Below, piece by piece: positions 1 to 12,418 of a stretch of DNA of 60,000 nt. The number at the start of each line of letters is the position of its first letter. Position 1 is the first letter of the stretch. A program made the translations under genes and the position numbers. The DNA is taken from contig NC_087077.1 of assembly GCF_026151205.1 (NCBI RefSeq), positions 13,926,983 through 13,986,982 on the forward strand, written 5' to 3'. Source of the DNA: Bolinopsis microptera. Its lineage: Eukaryota > Ctenophora > Tentaculata > Lobata > Bolinopsidae. Below the pieces are notes generated by a model, which was not told the origin of the DNA, did no database searches, and saw nothing but the letters and a program-made list of their open reading frames with translations.

Positions 1-9
1 GATAAGATG

Positions 10-1580
<1,571 letters not shown>

Positions 1581-2477
1581 CTACCACAAACTTAGATCAC
1601 AGCTATTAATGCGAATACTATTGTTTTGATAAAATGGAGAACGAACAGGGCTACAAGTTCCACAACTAAATGAACTATAAGTTGAAAAAAATCCTACATT
1701 TTTAGAACCGAGAATCACGCTATCTGAATCTGGAGAATTCACGGCCTCCCCATCGAACTCAATATTCCGGATATCACTGCGCAACTTGCGTTGAGTACGC
1801 TTTGTACTAAGTCGATTTTTAAAGGACTTTAAAGTTCCTGAGAATGATTTCTTCCTGTACACTCCCTTCAAATTCACGGGATCAAGGTTGTTTGAACATT
1901 TCGATATACGAAGTCGAACAGTGCTCTCCTCTTCTATAGAATTTTTCTTGGCAAGAAAAGTCCTTGAAGATTCAGCTGGGTCAATACTTTCTTCGTCTAT
2001 AGAGTTTTTCTTGGCAAGGAGATTCCTTGAAGATTCAGCTGGGTCAGTACTTTCTTCGTCTATAGAGTTTTTCTTGGCAAGGAGATTTCTTGGTCCATCA
2101 ATTTCCACTGTTAGACCTGATCCATTCTTAGACGACCTAAGATTGACTTTCTTAAAACTAAGCGTTTTAGAACGGGTCACTTTGTTTCTCACATTTTTCT
2201 TCGTTCTAGAAGGTCCGATAGTGTTGGATTTTGCTCCACTTTGATGCACAACCTCCAATCTTTTCATAGTATTCCCATGTTTTCCAATGATACTCTGATT
2301 ACAGCTTCCACTCCTACTTCTCTGTACCATCTCCACTTCTACCTTATTCATCACATCACCAATACTGTTCTTTCTGATGAACTCAGGATGAACATCAGGA
2401 TGGATTGACTCAACAACGCTGGCTGCAAACTCAAACTTTCTAACCAAATCTTTTACCCTGTCCTCAGTATCTGTCAT
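1581..2477 (-). CDS. Unrecognised Ser/Lys-rich protein with three 21-residue repeats (298 aa)
   Basis: I do not recognise this protein and assign no function. It reads as one open exon of 298 residues from an ATG at 2477 to a TAG at 1581. It is rich in Ser, Lys and Arg, with no hydrophobic membrane segment and no obvious signal peptide, so it is probably intrinsically disordered and intracellular. Residues about 130-190 hold three tandem copies of a 21-residue unit with the core LLAKKNSIDEES followed by DPAESS. The DNA unit is 63 bp and the third copy has diverged at its end. The same core, basic-basic-Asn-Ser-Ile, also occurs outside the repeats as RKNSI near residue 36, and related RKKSF and RSKTLSF sites follow. 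This pattern resembles consensus sites for basophilic protein kinases, which is an inference. Upstream or downstream exons cannot be excluded. The neighbourhood is non-coding. Confidence 0.7.
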   Translation of the reverse strand: MTDTEDRVKDLVRKFEFAASVVESIHPDVHPEFIRKNSIGDVMNKVEVEMVQRSRSGSCNQSIIGKHGNTMKRLEVVHQSGAKSNTIGPSRTKKNVRNKVTRSKTLSFKKVNLRSSKNGSGLTVEIDGPRNLLAKKNSIDEESTDPAESSRNLLAKKNSIDEESIDPAESSRTFLAKKNSIEEESTVRLRISKCSNNLDPVNLKGVYRKKSFSGTLKSFKNRLSTKRTQRKLRSDIRNIEFDGEAVNSPDSDSVILGSKNVGFFSTYSSFSCGTCSPVRSPFYQNNSIRINSCDLSLW

Positions 2478-4144
2478 TACACAATAAGCAAATCACGACA
2501 CTGACAGCAATACAGACGAAAGGTAAGAAAACAACGAATACTGAGTGCCCGTACACTGTCTGTATCCAACTAGTACAATACAGCCCGTGTATACTCAGCT
2601 CAACAAGTACTCACAGGCAACATTCAGTTACTGTATCTGACAAGAATGTGACTGTATTGCGGAAACTTAATCTATGGGCGAGAAATTTGTTGCTTTTCAC
2701 GATCATTTGCATATAATATGTAAATCGTAATTGTAGCATTAATTATCACATATATAATATATTGTGCACTATTTCTATTGGTTAACCCATACTTGGGATT
2801 AATTATTTAAAATATTCTTAGACTGATTTTTAACTTTACGGTAGGGAGTGCTTTTTAAAAGTATAGTGAATTGAATATTGAATATAAATATAAAATCATA
2901 CGTAAAAACATTATATAAATTATGATAATTGGTATTGATTTTTTGTTTTGTTTTTGTTGCCCGGACAGTGCCAGTAGTTCTAATGACCAATTTACAAAAA
3001 GTTATATCCATAACAATATTATATTTAAAGAACTGCATCCCAATTTAAGTGTTAGAAACTTCAGCTCTTGACTCAACTTATGAAACGAATTAAGAATATC
3101 AATCTTAGATTCTGAAATCTATTCAGTTTTTTTTGTAGAAATAATACTGCGAAGAAAGCACATGTTTCAGCATGTTACGTGACGTAAATTTTTATTTTTT
3201 CTGTTAAAATCAATCATAATATACTATTGTTCGGATATGGAAAGAGTCACTGCTAGCAGTACCAAAAGAAGGAGAAACCATTGGGTTGTTTATTTCACTG
3301 AATACATAATAGTATAGATTGGAAAATGCATCTAAGCAGTATGAAAACTTGTTGAAAATCCTTACTTGATTCCAGTATCTAATCTTTTGCAGGATCAATG
3401 ACATTGTCCTATGAACCTGGTAAATGTTTAGTCAGTGTTGTTGAGTCGAATTTGTATTTTTAAAGTTCAGAAAAACGTTTCTAGTGCTAAAAATAAATGT
3501 ACTCAAATCATTCTTTGAAGGAGTTTTCTGCCTTTTAAATTGCAAAACGCTTTCCATCATTTTTATAAATGTGAGGTGACTGGGGTTTTTGGTAATGATT
3601 TGAAACATTCCATGACTGTTATTCAAATAAACGGTTGCAAAGGTCAGAGAACTAAAAGAGTCAAAGCGTATCTCCCCTTTGTTGACGTTTTAAGATCAGA
3701 TTGCCAAAATTTGCTCTTGTGGAGAAAATGATCACATAAAATGAGATGAACTTAAAAATAAGGTCTTTGACTTCAAGCAGGGTTGTAACAAGTTATGGGA
3801 GTAGTGAATTCCACAACACAATAAATTTGTGTTTAAAGGCCATTGTTGATGTCGATTAGGTGATACAAGAGTCAAAACTCATAATCAGGATTAAGATTTT
3901 AAGGATTCTGATGTCAGTACAGGTTTTAAAAAGTAATTGTAGATGAAAAGATGAACTGACTGATCAGAAGCTGCAAACATGATGAACACAGTGATAATTT
4001 TGGTCATGTGGTGGATTCAAAAATATTAATGATAAGTGGTGAATGCCCAATTGATTTAATAGAACATGAAGTTGTTGGGCCTGAATTTTTTGTGAAACTC
4101 GTTCCCGGGATAGTAGTGGACCAACATAATAGAACCCTTGACCA
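2478..4144. other. Non-coding, AT-rich
   Basis: The first 160 bases lie directly upstream of the 298-aa gene and may hold its 5' UTR and promoter, but I see no clear TATA or initiator. The rest contains only short chance reading frames without family resemblance. Confidence 0.5.
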
Positions 4145-5019
4145 AACAGCCTAACAAATTTAAAAATCAGGTTTATAAAAATCAAGGCTACTCGATTTGA
4201 AAGTGGGTGTTGAGAATCCTCAACTAAACTAAAAATAATAACAAGCAGATATCCAAGAAGGGTTAGCAGGTTTTCTAACAGAGGACTAGAGGAAAGGATA
4301 ATGACTACAAGAAATCGCAGTATGAAACTCAACAGCCTAACAAATTTAAAAATCAGGTTTATAAAAATCAAGGCTACTCGATTTGAAAGTGGGTGTTGAG
4401 AATCCTCAACTAAACTAAAAATAATGACGTCCAGAAGATGAGGCAGTAATGAGTAGTAGAGGCTGAAGGGGAAAGTAATGTCACAAGGAGATGGGTAGGG
4501 AGAGCACTATAATAATCATCTTTATGATACTTCACCAATGGTAATTTGTGCTAGAGAGCGGAAGGCAGTAATGCTGTTATCACTATCATCTCTCAAAATA
4601 GATCAGCATGGTTGGTCACTAGAGGAATGCTCTGTAGTAACAGTTGTACAGTGGACAGGAGAAGATTCTGTGGTAGTTAATAATAATAATAATAAATTAA
4701 TGTTATTTTTATACAGCACCAAAAGGTTAAATAATTTAAATTTAACCCTTGTGCACAGCTGTAAATGATACTTAAATTAACGAGAGTGTGCATCTTTGCC
4801 TTTAAAGACGGAGGTGGAACAAGAAACTGTTCAGAAAACAGGCGATAAAAACTGTAAAATATAACGTGACTAAATAAGGCAGATGCACCTAACAAGCAGA
4901 TATCCAAGAAGGGTTAGCAGGTTTTCTAACAGAGGACTAGAGGAAAGGATAATGACTACAAGAAATCGCAGTATGAAACTCAACAGCCTAACAAATTTAA
5001 AAATCAGGTTTATAAAAAT
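4145..5019. repeat. 186-bp direct repeat, about 2.3 copies plus intervening sequence
   Basis: A unit starting AACAGCCTAACAAATTT at 4145 recurs at 4331 (period 186 bp), truncated near 4430. The segment from AACAAGCAGATATCCAAG (about 4238-4370) returns at about 4890-5019 after roughly 450 bp of other sequence. The copies are almost identical, so the duplications are recent. No coding capacity is seen in the unit. Confidence 0.85.
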
Positions 5020-5540
5020 GAAATTCCCTAATTCTATAAAAACTCAATAAAAATTCCTTAAAAAATCCATAGAAATTCTATAGACTCCAAATATACAAAC
5101 AATCTGAAGTTTCCAATATATACCTACAATAAAAATTGATTGAAGAAGTTTACTGCAGAACAGTAACTGATGATAAAGATTATATCTGAAAATCCAATAC
5201 AGTCATACCAAACAATATGGGTAACATAAAAGTAGAGACAGTAAAAAAGAGAAGAAAAAGATGCTCTAGTACTTGAGACAAAATACAAAGAATAAGGTAG
5301 CTTTCTCCCGGGTGCCAACCCAAAAAATGTTGGTGTCCCAGGATAGACCCTCCTTTTCCGACCTACACTACAATTTTGTTGGCAGACACAGTGAAACGCA
5401 AAAAAAAGATTATTATCTTAAATGTTGCCCAAAAATCCTTGAAAACTAATAGCCTAAAATAATTTAATTTATAGCGTGAAATTGACCTGCTATAAGATAA
5501 ACATTTTAATTAAATTTTAACCTTCAATAAAGGATTAGTT
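5020..5540. other. Non-coding stretch
   Basis: AT-rich sequence. It begins with short AATTCCTA/AAATTCCTTA/AAATTCTATA-type degenerate repeats (about 5020-5090), followed by unremarkable sequence. Confidence 0.5.
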
Positions 5541-5542
5541 AC

Positions 5543-5925
5543 TCAGTACAAATCAAAGGACTTTCTAAACAGGTGAGCTTTAAGTTTTCCCTTAAAGTCC
5601 TTGATGTTTACACATTTCGTGATTTCTTGAGGAAGATTGTTCCATAATCTTGGAGCAGATGAAGAGAAGGCTCTGGGTGGACTGTTTATGGGGCAATGAA
5701 GAGACACATCTCTTCCACCACTGGAATTGTACTTAACAAGGTTTGACAGGTAAGAAGGTGCTAGCCCATGGAGCAGAGTATTTTAAATTCAATACGTTCT
5801 TTTACCTTGAGCGAATGAAGTTCTTTTATGTAGGGATCAACTTCTTCTCTCTTCTTTAGACCTTTGACTAAGGCGCGCTAGCATTTTACCGCCATTCCAG
5901 GTTTCACTGATTTCTGGGCCACAAT
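5543..5925 (-). pseudogene. LINE ORF2 C-terminal fragment
   Basis: Read on the minus strand, this stretch gives the C-terminal tail of a non-LTR retrotransposon polymerase: KERIEFKIL, then GLAPSYLSNLV, RAFSSSAPRLWNNLPQEI, FKGKLKAHLFRKSF and a TGA at 5543-5545. The order and spacing (LAPxYL, RxxAPxLWNxLP, FKxxLKxxLF) are typical of the region after the RT domain in many LINEs. RT and endonuclease are missing, so this is a 5'-truncated dead copy. There are small reading-frame breaks upstream of about 5800. Confidence 0.8.
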
Positions 5926-5929
5926 ATGT

Positions 5930-6728
5930 CAAATTAGATTCTAATTGTTGCTCCTAATCTGATAATTCTAATGACAGTGACTGCTCCCTATTAAGAAAAC
6001 TAACCGACCAACATTTTCGGTCGAACCCTAAAATTACTAATACCAAATTTAAACCCCACATATGCGTGTATAGTCTCCAAATCTTCTCTCTGCTCTCGGA
6101 CTTTGTTCTTTTGAATGGAACTGTTCGTATACTTTAACAAATAGTGATTTTAACTTAGAGATAAACTGCAATATTATAATATTTTTGTACCAATGTTCAC
6201 CTAACTTAACGTCTTTCACTGACACCATCGCCCGGCAATCAATTTTAAATTAAAATTTATTAACGATCTGACTACAGACTGGCGATCAACGTTCCCCGTA
6301 GCTCAACGGAGGGGGTAATCAGGGCACGTGTTAATGAAAAATGTACGTGTCCTTCCACAATCCCTTCTGTTGGGTCACATAACACGTTTATTGGGGACTG
6401 AGATCGCTAGCGTGTAACTAGAAGCAGTATATAGTAACATAGGTGATAGGTGATAGGCAATATGAAATTACAAATCTTACTTTATCCCATGGACTTATCA
6501 ATTAAGGGCTGGTGGTGGTGTCATCGTTTGTCGTACTCAAAATGTTTCGCGGTTGCGAATGCCGGCCCATCGAGGAAAATCTTTTTACTTTTTTTAAAAA
6601 CCATTATAAAGTATGATTAGTTGGATATAATGCTGAGTTCAAACAGTTCCCGAAACGAAAAAGCAAACATTTGATTTTTGTTTCGGCGACTGAATCGATG
6701 GGCCGGCAAATATTTGTTGTTGAATAGT
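5930..6728. other. Non-coding spacer
   Basis: No coding capacity. There is a short tandem AGGTGATAGGTGATAGG near 6440. The sequence directly left of 6729 supplies the TAGT copy flanking the next element. Confidence 0.5.
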
Positions 6729-7885
6729 CTGCCGTTTTCTCAGAAAAGGCAGTAAGTCCATATTTGCCATTTCAAGATATTGCGACTTTTGCGTTTATGG
6801 TTTTTTCTCCGCTTACTTTTTGCGTAAGATCAAAAGTAAACACGTTGAGTTATCAATAATTAGTCAAATTTTAATTTGTCAAAAAAATTAAAGCTTTGAG
6901 CCGTCCATAAGCTTAGATATAACCATATTTATGCCAAATAATCGAGCTTATTTTTCATACTGGATGGACTTACTGCCTTTTCTGAGAAAACTTGGACTTA
7001 CTTCCTTTTCTGAGAAAAATCTCTGTTCAATATTTTTCTGAGAAGGAAGTAAGTCCAAGCTTTTTACTAAATTTTTTAGGTTTGGATCTATGTATTTTGG
7101 ATTATATTGTAAAATATAAACAGTTAGGTAAATCTAAATTGCTCCATATAATATCATATAATAAATGTTTTTGAATAATAGTATGCCCTTATTTAGGCAA
7201 ACTCGCCAATTTTGAATGATTTCAGTGAATTAAATGATATCTTATCGATATTTTGATGAAAATGAACTTGATCTAAAAGATATACCTAAACTAAACATTC
7301 TCTGCGATAATAACAGCTCAATAACTGCTCCAATGTTTATGTTTTGCGAATAAAATACATCTGGCGTTTTTGAAAATCGGCCACCAAATTTTTTTTGAGG
7401 CCTAAATGAAAATTTTGATCACTTAAGTAAAGTTGAAATGTAATTATACATCGATTCTGAAAATTTCAAGCGAAAATATCAATCGGCAGTAAAGTTATGT
7501 TCTTTTTGGGAAATCGCTTTCTAAAATTCCGCTTTTAGCATGCTTTTATAGGAAGTAAGTCCAGCTACTTCTTCCTTTCACAGATAATTTATCTCAGAAA
7601 AGGCAGTAAGTCCACAAAATTACTTCCTTATCTCAGAAGATTTTCAAGATTTTCTCAGAAAAGGCAGTAAGTCCGGACTTACGTCCTTCTCTCAGAAAAT
7701 AATTGGCCAAAACCGAACATAATGTTTCTCAACTGGAACTTACATCCTTAGAAATTGCACACAACAATGTTTCTATACATTAATATGTAGCTCATGTTGT
7801 AGAGAATTTTCTACTGAAAATTTTGATACCAATATTGTCATATTTCGAAAAATTGGACTTACTGCCTTTTCTGAGAAAACGGCAG
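6729..7885. mobile_element. 1,157-bp TIR element with multiple internal copies of its terminal motif
   Basis: The left end CTGCCGTTTTCTCAGAAAAG, continuing GCAGTAAGTCCA, is matched in inverted orientation at the right end (TGGACTTACTGCC, then TTTTCTGAGAAAACGGCAG). TAGT is present on both sides (6725-6728 and 7886-7889), consistent with a 4-bp target duplication, although a shorter TA duplication cannot be excluded. The sub-terminal motif recurs inside at about 6965, 6995, 7035, 7550, 7595, 7625, 7655 and 7680 in both orientations, with GGCAG varying to GGAAG. There is no transposase, so the element is non-autonomous. I cannot assign a superfamily with confidence. Confidence 0.75.
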
Positions 7886-7889
7886 TAGT

Positions 7890-8153
7890 GTTGAATAATC
7901 ATATTAACATGATAATTGATTTAATTTAGGAATTGTATATAAATATCTTTGACCAAGTTTAATTGTCGATGAGAATCCACCCCAGCACCTGGCGCGCGCG
8001 GCGGCTTTGATGTTAGCGGCTACAAGTTAGGCAGCTGCCGAAAAGACGCCGCGCGCGTTCAGCGTGCGGCTTTTTGTTTTTGATTTTACAAAGCAACTTT
8101 TAATGATTATTAATGGAATTATCGGATATTTATAATTCAATATGTATTGCCCA
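7890..8153. other. Spacer with CG-rich block
   Basis: Mostly AT-rich. It contains a CGCGCG-rich block around 7990-8075 in which GCGCGCGCGGCGGC and GCCGCGCGCG could pair. No gene seen. Confidence 0.5.
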
Positions 8154-8350
8154 GCAAACCCTACCGGCTGGGGTATATTTCCAAGAGTAAAATAAATAGA
8201 ACCTTCCGGTTTTCAACAAAATGTCCGTCTCGTAAATTTAAAGTTAGCTCCCCAGGAGCCAAATTTGGGACAACTTAAATTTTGAATTAAACCGAAAAGT
8301 TTGATTTTCGGCTAAATAAAAGATCACAGCTTTTAAACTTTGCAAAGTAA
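8154..8350 (+). repeat. Dispersed repeat, copy 1 (second copy about 55510-55730)
   Basis: The order CCGGCTGGGG, then TTCCGGTTTTCAACAAAATG, CGTCTCG, CTCCCCAG, TTTGGGACAAC, AAATAAAAG and CTTTGC is shared with about 55510-55730 in the same orientation. Identity is high in blocks with small indels. It is non-coding. This may be a SINE or the body of a MITE, but the ends could not be placed. Confidence 0.75.
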
Positions 8351-9140
8351 TGCCGTTGTCATGACTACTAGGCTATAATGCAGCGTGCGAAAGCTGGTGA
8401 ACTTGAGGAAAGAAAAATTTTTTAGGAAAGAAAAATTTTTATTTACCACAAAACAATCAATACACAATACATAATGTTATATTCATAAATAAATTCAAAT
8501 TTCAATTTCAAACACATATACAGTACGCCGCGCACACAGCCACAATTTAAAAATGTTCAGAAATTCTTAGGTCAGCTGTAGGCGCCGCGCACATAATCTA
8601 TTTAATTCAAGAAAACAACAATTTCAAGAAAACAACAATTTTATTTAGTATCAATTAAAGCAGACAAAAATATATTTCATATATATATAACTAGCACGAA
8701 CTTTAGATCAGATATCTTAGGGGACTTGGAGTAGCAAGAGATTGACTAAAAGGTATATAACTTTTACAAAGATACGTCAAGAAGAATCCAGGGTGATACA
8801 GGATCGGAGAGTGCAGACCAAAAGTTTACGCACCCATCTTTGCCTCCTGAGTTCTAGGTTGGGTAGAAATTTATGCAAACTTGGTCGTTTATACTCCAAG
8901 TCCCTTTCTTAAAAGAAGTAGTATTAACTATGTCTAGAGTTAGCTTCGTTCAATAATAAAAATATCAATATAATCAATATCAATACCAGATAAACCTACC
9001 GAATAAATTATTAAATATCAATTAATTCATTCCGATAAAAATTTTTATAAATTTAGATATTTAACTTATCTAAAAACATTACAACAAATGTTTAAAAAGC
9101 GCCCAAAATCGATTTGAAAGATTTTCTGTCTATAGTTTCT
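8351..9140. other. Non-coding, with two perfect short tandem duplications
   Basis: About 8405-8445 carries GAAAGAAAAATTTTTTAG twice in tandem, and about 8608-8642 carries TTCAAGAAAACAACAATTT twice. The rest is AT-rich with no coding signal. Confidence 0.55.
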
Positions 9141-9144
9141 TTCT

Positions 9145-10233
9145 GGAAGTGATATTGACTTTGTGCCCTCTCAGTCAGATTTAGGAGTTGCAATAAACTC
9201 CAGGTTTAATTGGGGTGCACAATGTAAAGCGCTTGTTTACAAAGCTACATCTAGACTTGGACTACTTAAGAGAACATGTCATTTCACTACTGATAAAAGG
9301 CAGAAAAGATCGTTCTATTTAGCGTTAATTAGGTATTTGAACATTGTTCTGTCATATGGTCCCCTCAATCTGCAACTCATCTTCAACAGTTTGTTGCTAT
9401 CCAAAAGAGGGCTATTAAATGGATCAATGGTGAACCTTACTCCAGTTATAATGACGATAAACTTGCTACAGAGCAAAAGAAACTAAATATTCTCCCTGTT
9501 AAACAGAAGTTTATTTATAACGATCTTATGACCTTCTATAAAATAGTGAATAGCATAATTCCAGTTTCGCTCCCTACATATATAGTCCTATGCCGTCCAG
9601 AGGGCACCCGATACACTAGGCACAATGCTCAAATAATTGATATGTCGGATACTTCAACTTACATGAGTACCACTGTGCCCTGCTCGGATGCCTTCCGAAA
9701 TAGCTTTTTTCATAGATCTATGCTGAAATGGAATAGTCTACCAGTATGTATCCGGCAGTCAGAGCGGATTTCTACTTTTAAGGCCAAACTGATCAAGTAC
9801 CTCTGGGCTGCCGATACAGTCTGGCCAGATTAGCTCATCAATTTTTGTTGGTTACAATTCTGTCCGTCCAATTTCCTATCTGCTTGTCCTTTTCTTTTTT
9901 CTTTATCAGTTCTGACGGAATTGTAATGAACAAAATCCTTATAATTATTTATGATATGTTTGATTTCTTGTTAATGTTTGTCATTCAAATTTGGTAGACG
10001 GCCCCAACGTTAATGTGGCTCTTGCTATGTGTTGGTTCAGCCGAATTAATTATTATATAATCAAGTTTATTCTTCTCGTTAGTTGTCATCCGGCCAAACA
10101 TTAAGCAACTTATATTGCAGTACCATTTATCATTTAGTAATCAAAATATGTCATTGTAATTTTGCATGGCTGAAATGTAACGCTTGATTTATATATATAA
10201 TGATTAATTGAATTTTCAAATAAAAAAAAATAG
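9145..10233 (+). pseudogene. CR1-like LINE 3' end: RT C-terminal region plus 3' UTR
   Basis: The plus-strand reading SQSDLGVAINSRFNW, then LVYKATSRLGLLKRTC, QKRAIKWINGE, RQKFIYNDLMTFYKIV-like sequence, RNSFFHRSMLKWNSLP and FKAKLIKYL is the thumb/C-terminal part of a LINE RT, ending with a TAG near 9831. At least two frameshifts (about 9340-9380 and 9480-9530) break it. About 400 bp of non-coding 3' tail follows, ending in an A-rich stretch near 10216-10230. The RT core and endonuclease are missing, so it is 5' truncated. Confidence 0.8.
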
Positions 10234-10239
10234 TAATAG

Positions 10240-10698
10240 TAAGTGTGTGCCGCTGCAATTAGGTTTGATTACTGCAATTTAAAATTGTTTGGAGTCCAAG
10301 TATCTTTTAAGTCAGCTGCCTGTGCTTGTATTAATAGTGCTTTGGTTCTCAGTTTTATCAAGCTAATGGACGTTTCTAAGCAATTGCTTGAAGTTAAAAT
10401 TTTTTATGAACAGCGTTCCAAAGCTTGGCTGCATTAAACAAAAAGGTATTTGATTTATTTAGGAGAATAACCATTAGACTCGTTGCACGGTTTGAAATGT
10501 TGATAGCCTCATAAAGGGAGTATGGGCAGTGGTACTTGATAATCTTAGAGAATTCTAAAATACAGTGATATTTGTACAAGTTTTGAGCTGTAAGAATTTT
10601 TAATCTATTAAAAATGGGTTTTGTATGCTCCTTTTCAAAGTGTTTATGGTCTAGTTTTTGCAGACTGTATGGTCTAGTACGTGCACATGTTGATTGTT
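10240..10698 (-). pseudogene. LINE ORF2 C-terminus, separated from its upstream part by a 2-kb insertion
   Basis: On the minus strand the segment reads STCARTRPYSLQKLDHK, then FEKEHTKPIFNRLKIL, LYKYHCILEFSKIIKYHCPY and NAAKLWNAV. This is the C-terminal tail of the LINE whose RT half lies at 12703-13310. The two halves join in frame across the TA that flanks the intervening element (about YLDK|QSTCARTRP). Related copies at 13331 and 17954 show the same FGDKEAYL..K..ARTR order uninterrupted, which supports the join. Confidence 0.85.
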
Positions 10699-11000
10699 TA
10701 CCTTACTCGGGAATATTATAGCGGGTTAATTTATGACTGGGAAAATTAATAACCGGGAAAAATATGGCGGAATTTCCCAAAACCCGCCAAATTATCCCGG
10801 TCATGTATTTACCGGTGGCCGACCTTTCAAGATTTTTTCAGAGGTCAACAAATTTTCAACCGAAATTTCTGTTTTTGTTACTTGTTAAAGAAGTTATTTC
10901 AATTTACAGTTACTGATATTACTCAGAAATAGAAAAAAAGACACGTCTAGTATTTAAAGGAAAATAAATCTAAAGCAATAATAAGTCAAATCTTCATTAA

Positions 11001-11727
11001 GGGGGCCGGGGGGGGTCTTCATCAAAATTCTCTCGAAATTGATTTTATAGTTGTTTCTGATAGAGGGGAGTGATATCTATCAGCTGCTTTTGGTCCCATG
11101 GAAAAATATTGTTCCTAGCCAAAATTATCGCCAGTCAAAGGTCAGCGCTCATGTGTAATTGTATTGCGCGAGCGATTTTCAATCGCGCGCCCTGAAAATC
11201 GAGTCTAAAAATCTATCTTCTCCTACATTTTTTGAGCAATCACCCTGAAACTTTCAGGATATGTTCTAGGGATCATTTAGAAGATATCTGTCGAGCCGAA
11301 TTTTGAGATAGGCCTTAGAAGATTTTTTATTCAATTTTGAAAATCTTGGACCTGGAAAAATCGTAAAAAAATGAGGTCCAAGATTTTCAAAATTGAATAA
11401 AAAATCTTCTAAGGCCTATCTCAAAATTCGGCTCGACAGATATCTTCTAAATGATCCCTAGAACATATCCTGAAAGTTTCAGGGTGATTGCTCAAAAAAT
11501 GTAGGAGAAGATAGATTTTTAGACTCGATTTTCAGGGCGCGCGATTGAAAATCGCTCGCGCAATACAATTACACATGAGCGCTGACCTTTGACTGGCGAT
11601 AATTTTGGCTAGGAACAATATTTTTCCATGGGACCAAAAGCAGCTGATATATATCACTCCCCTCTATCAGAAACAACTATAAAATCAATTTCGAGAGAAT
11701 TTTGATGAAGACCCCCCCCCGGCCCCC
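11001..11727. mobile_element. 727-bp near-perfect foldback MITE, TTAA target site
   Basis: Two arms of about 353 bp (11001-11353 and 11374-11727) are almost perfect reverse complements around a loop of about 20 nt (GGAAAAATCGTAAAAAAATG). The ends are GGGGGCCGGGG..CCCCGGCCCCC. TTAA flanks both sides (10997-11000 and 11728-11731), the target site of piggyBac-like and some other DNA transposons. It has no ORF. A short diverged relative lies at 39417-39538. Confidence 0.9.
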
Positions 11728-11731
11728 TTAA

Positions 11732-12418
11732 AGCGTATTCTCATTCTCATTATCGCTAATGTCCCCTCCATTATCATTATTGATATCCCCCTGCTGCTGA
11801 CCGTCAAATTCGAAGTTGTATTGTTGGGGGGGGGGAGCCAAGTAGATTTTTGTAGATATTTGGATAATGTCATCCACTTTTTTCGTGAATTATCCATTAC
11901 AATAATCTACAAATATCTACATTTATCTACAAAAAATGTATATCTAAATTATGTGCCCAGAAATTCTACTGAATTTTTGGAGATAAATGTATAAATTTGT
12001 AGAATTTTCGTGAATTATCCATTGACAATAATCTACAAATATCTACATTTATCTACAAAAAATGTATATCTCAATTATGTGCCCAGAAATTCTACTGAAT
12101 TTTTGGAGATAAATGTATAAATTTGTAGAATGTCATCCACTTTTTTCGTGGATTATCCATTCTACATTAATCTACAAATATCTACAAATATCTACTTGGC
12201 TCCCCCCCCCCCTATTGTTGTCTTAACAAGACTTTCATTTTGTCCGCTAATGGGGCTACTGCTCTGAAGGTCAGGCGGAGCTTAATTTCCTGCCCACCGC
12301 TTGGTATTGGGGAACGTCTTGGCTTTGCATCTTCAACTGCTCCAGTAATCAATCCACCGTGGACCATGAAATAGTGGCACAGTTTACTCACTTCATGGGC
12401 AAGAAAAGTGAGAATCAC
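11732..12418 (-). pseudogene. Coding remnant (about 100 aa) inside the TIR element, split by a MITE
   Basis: On the minus strand a reading frame runs from an ATG at 12418 through HEVSKLCHYFMVHGG and LADKMKVLLRQQ to about 12219, where it meets the 386-bp MITE. Skipping the MITE and one 8-bp duplication, it continues YNFEFDGQQQGDINNDN to an acidic Asp/Asn/Glu-rich end and a TAA at the TTAA site of the neighbouring foldback. I recognise no domain. It may be the C-terminus of the element's lost transposase or a captured host fragment. Confidence 0.5.
11827..12212. mobile_element. 386-bp MITE with 8-bp target duplication
   Basis: TATTGTTG is duplicated at 11819-11826 and 12213-12220. The ends are inverted: a G run followed by AGCCAAGTAGAT, and ATCTACTTGGCT followed by a C run. 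Inside, a unit of about 127 bp (TTTTCGTGAATTATCCATT to AAATTTGTAGAA) is repeated about 2.3 times. An 8-bp duplication is typical of hAT elements, but the G-run end is not the usual hAT end, so assignment is tentative. It interrupts the coding remnant described separately. Confidence 0.85.

Noticed and set aside
1888-2244. 118-codon plus-strand frame opposite the 298-aa gene
   Set aside because: Antisense shadow. Its repeats are those of the minus-strand gene, which has the better composition and full-length start and stop.
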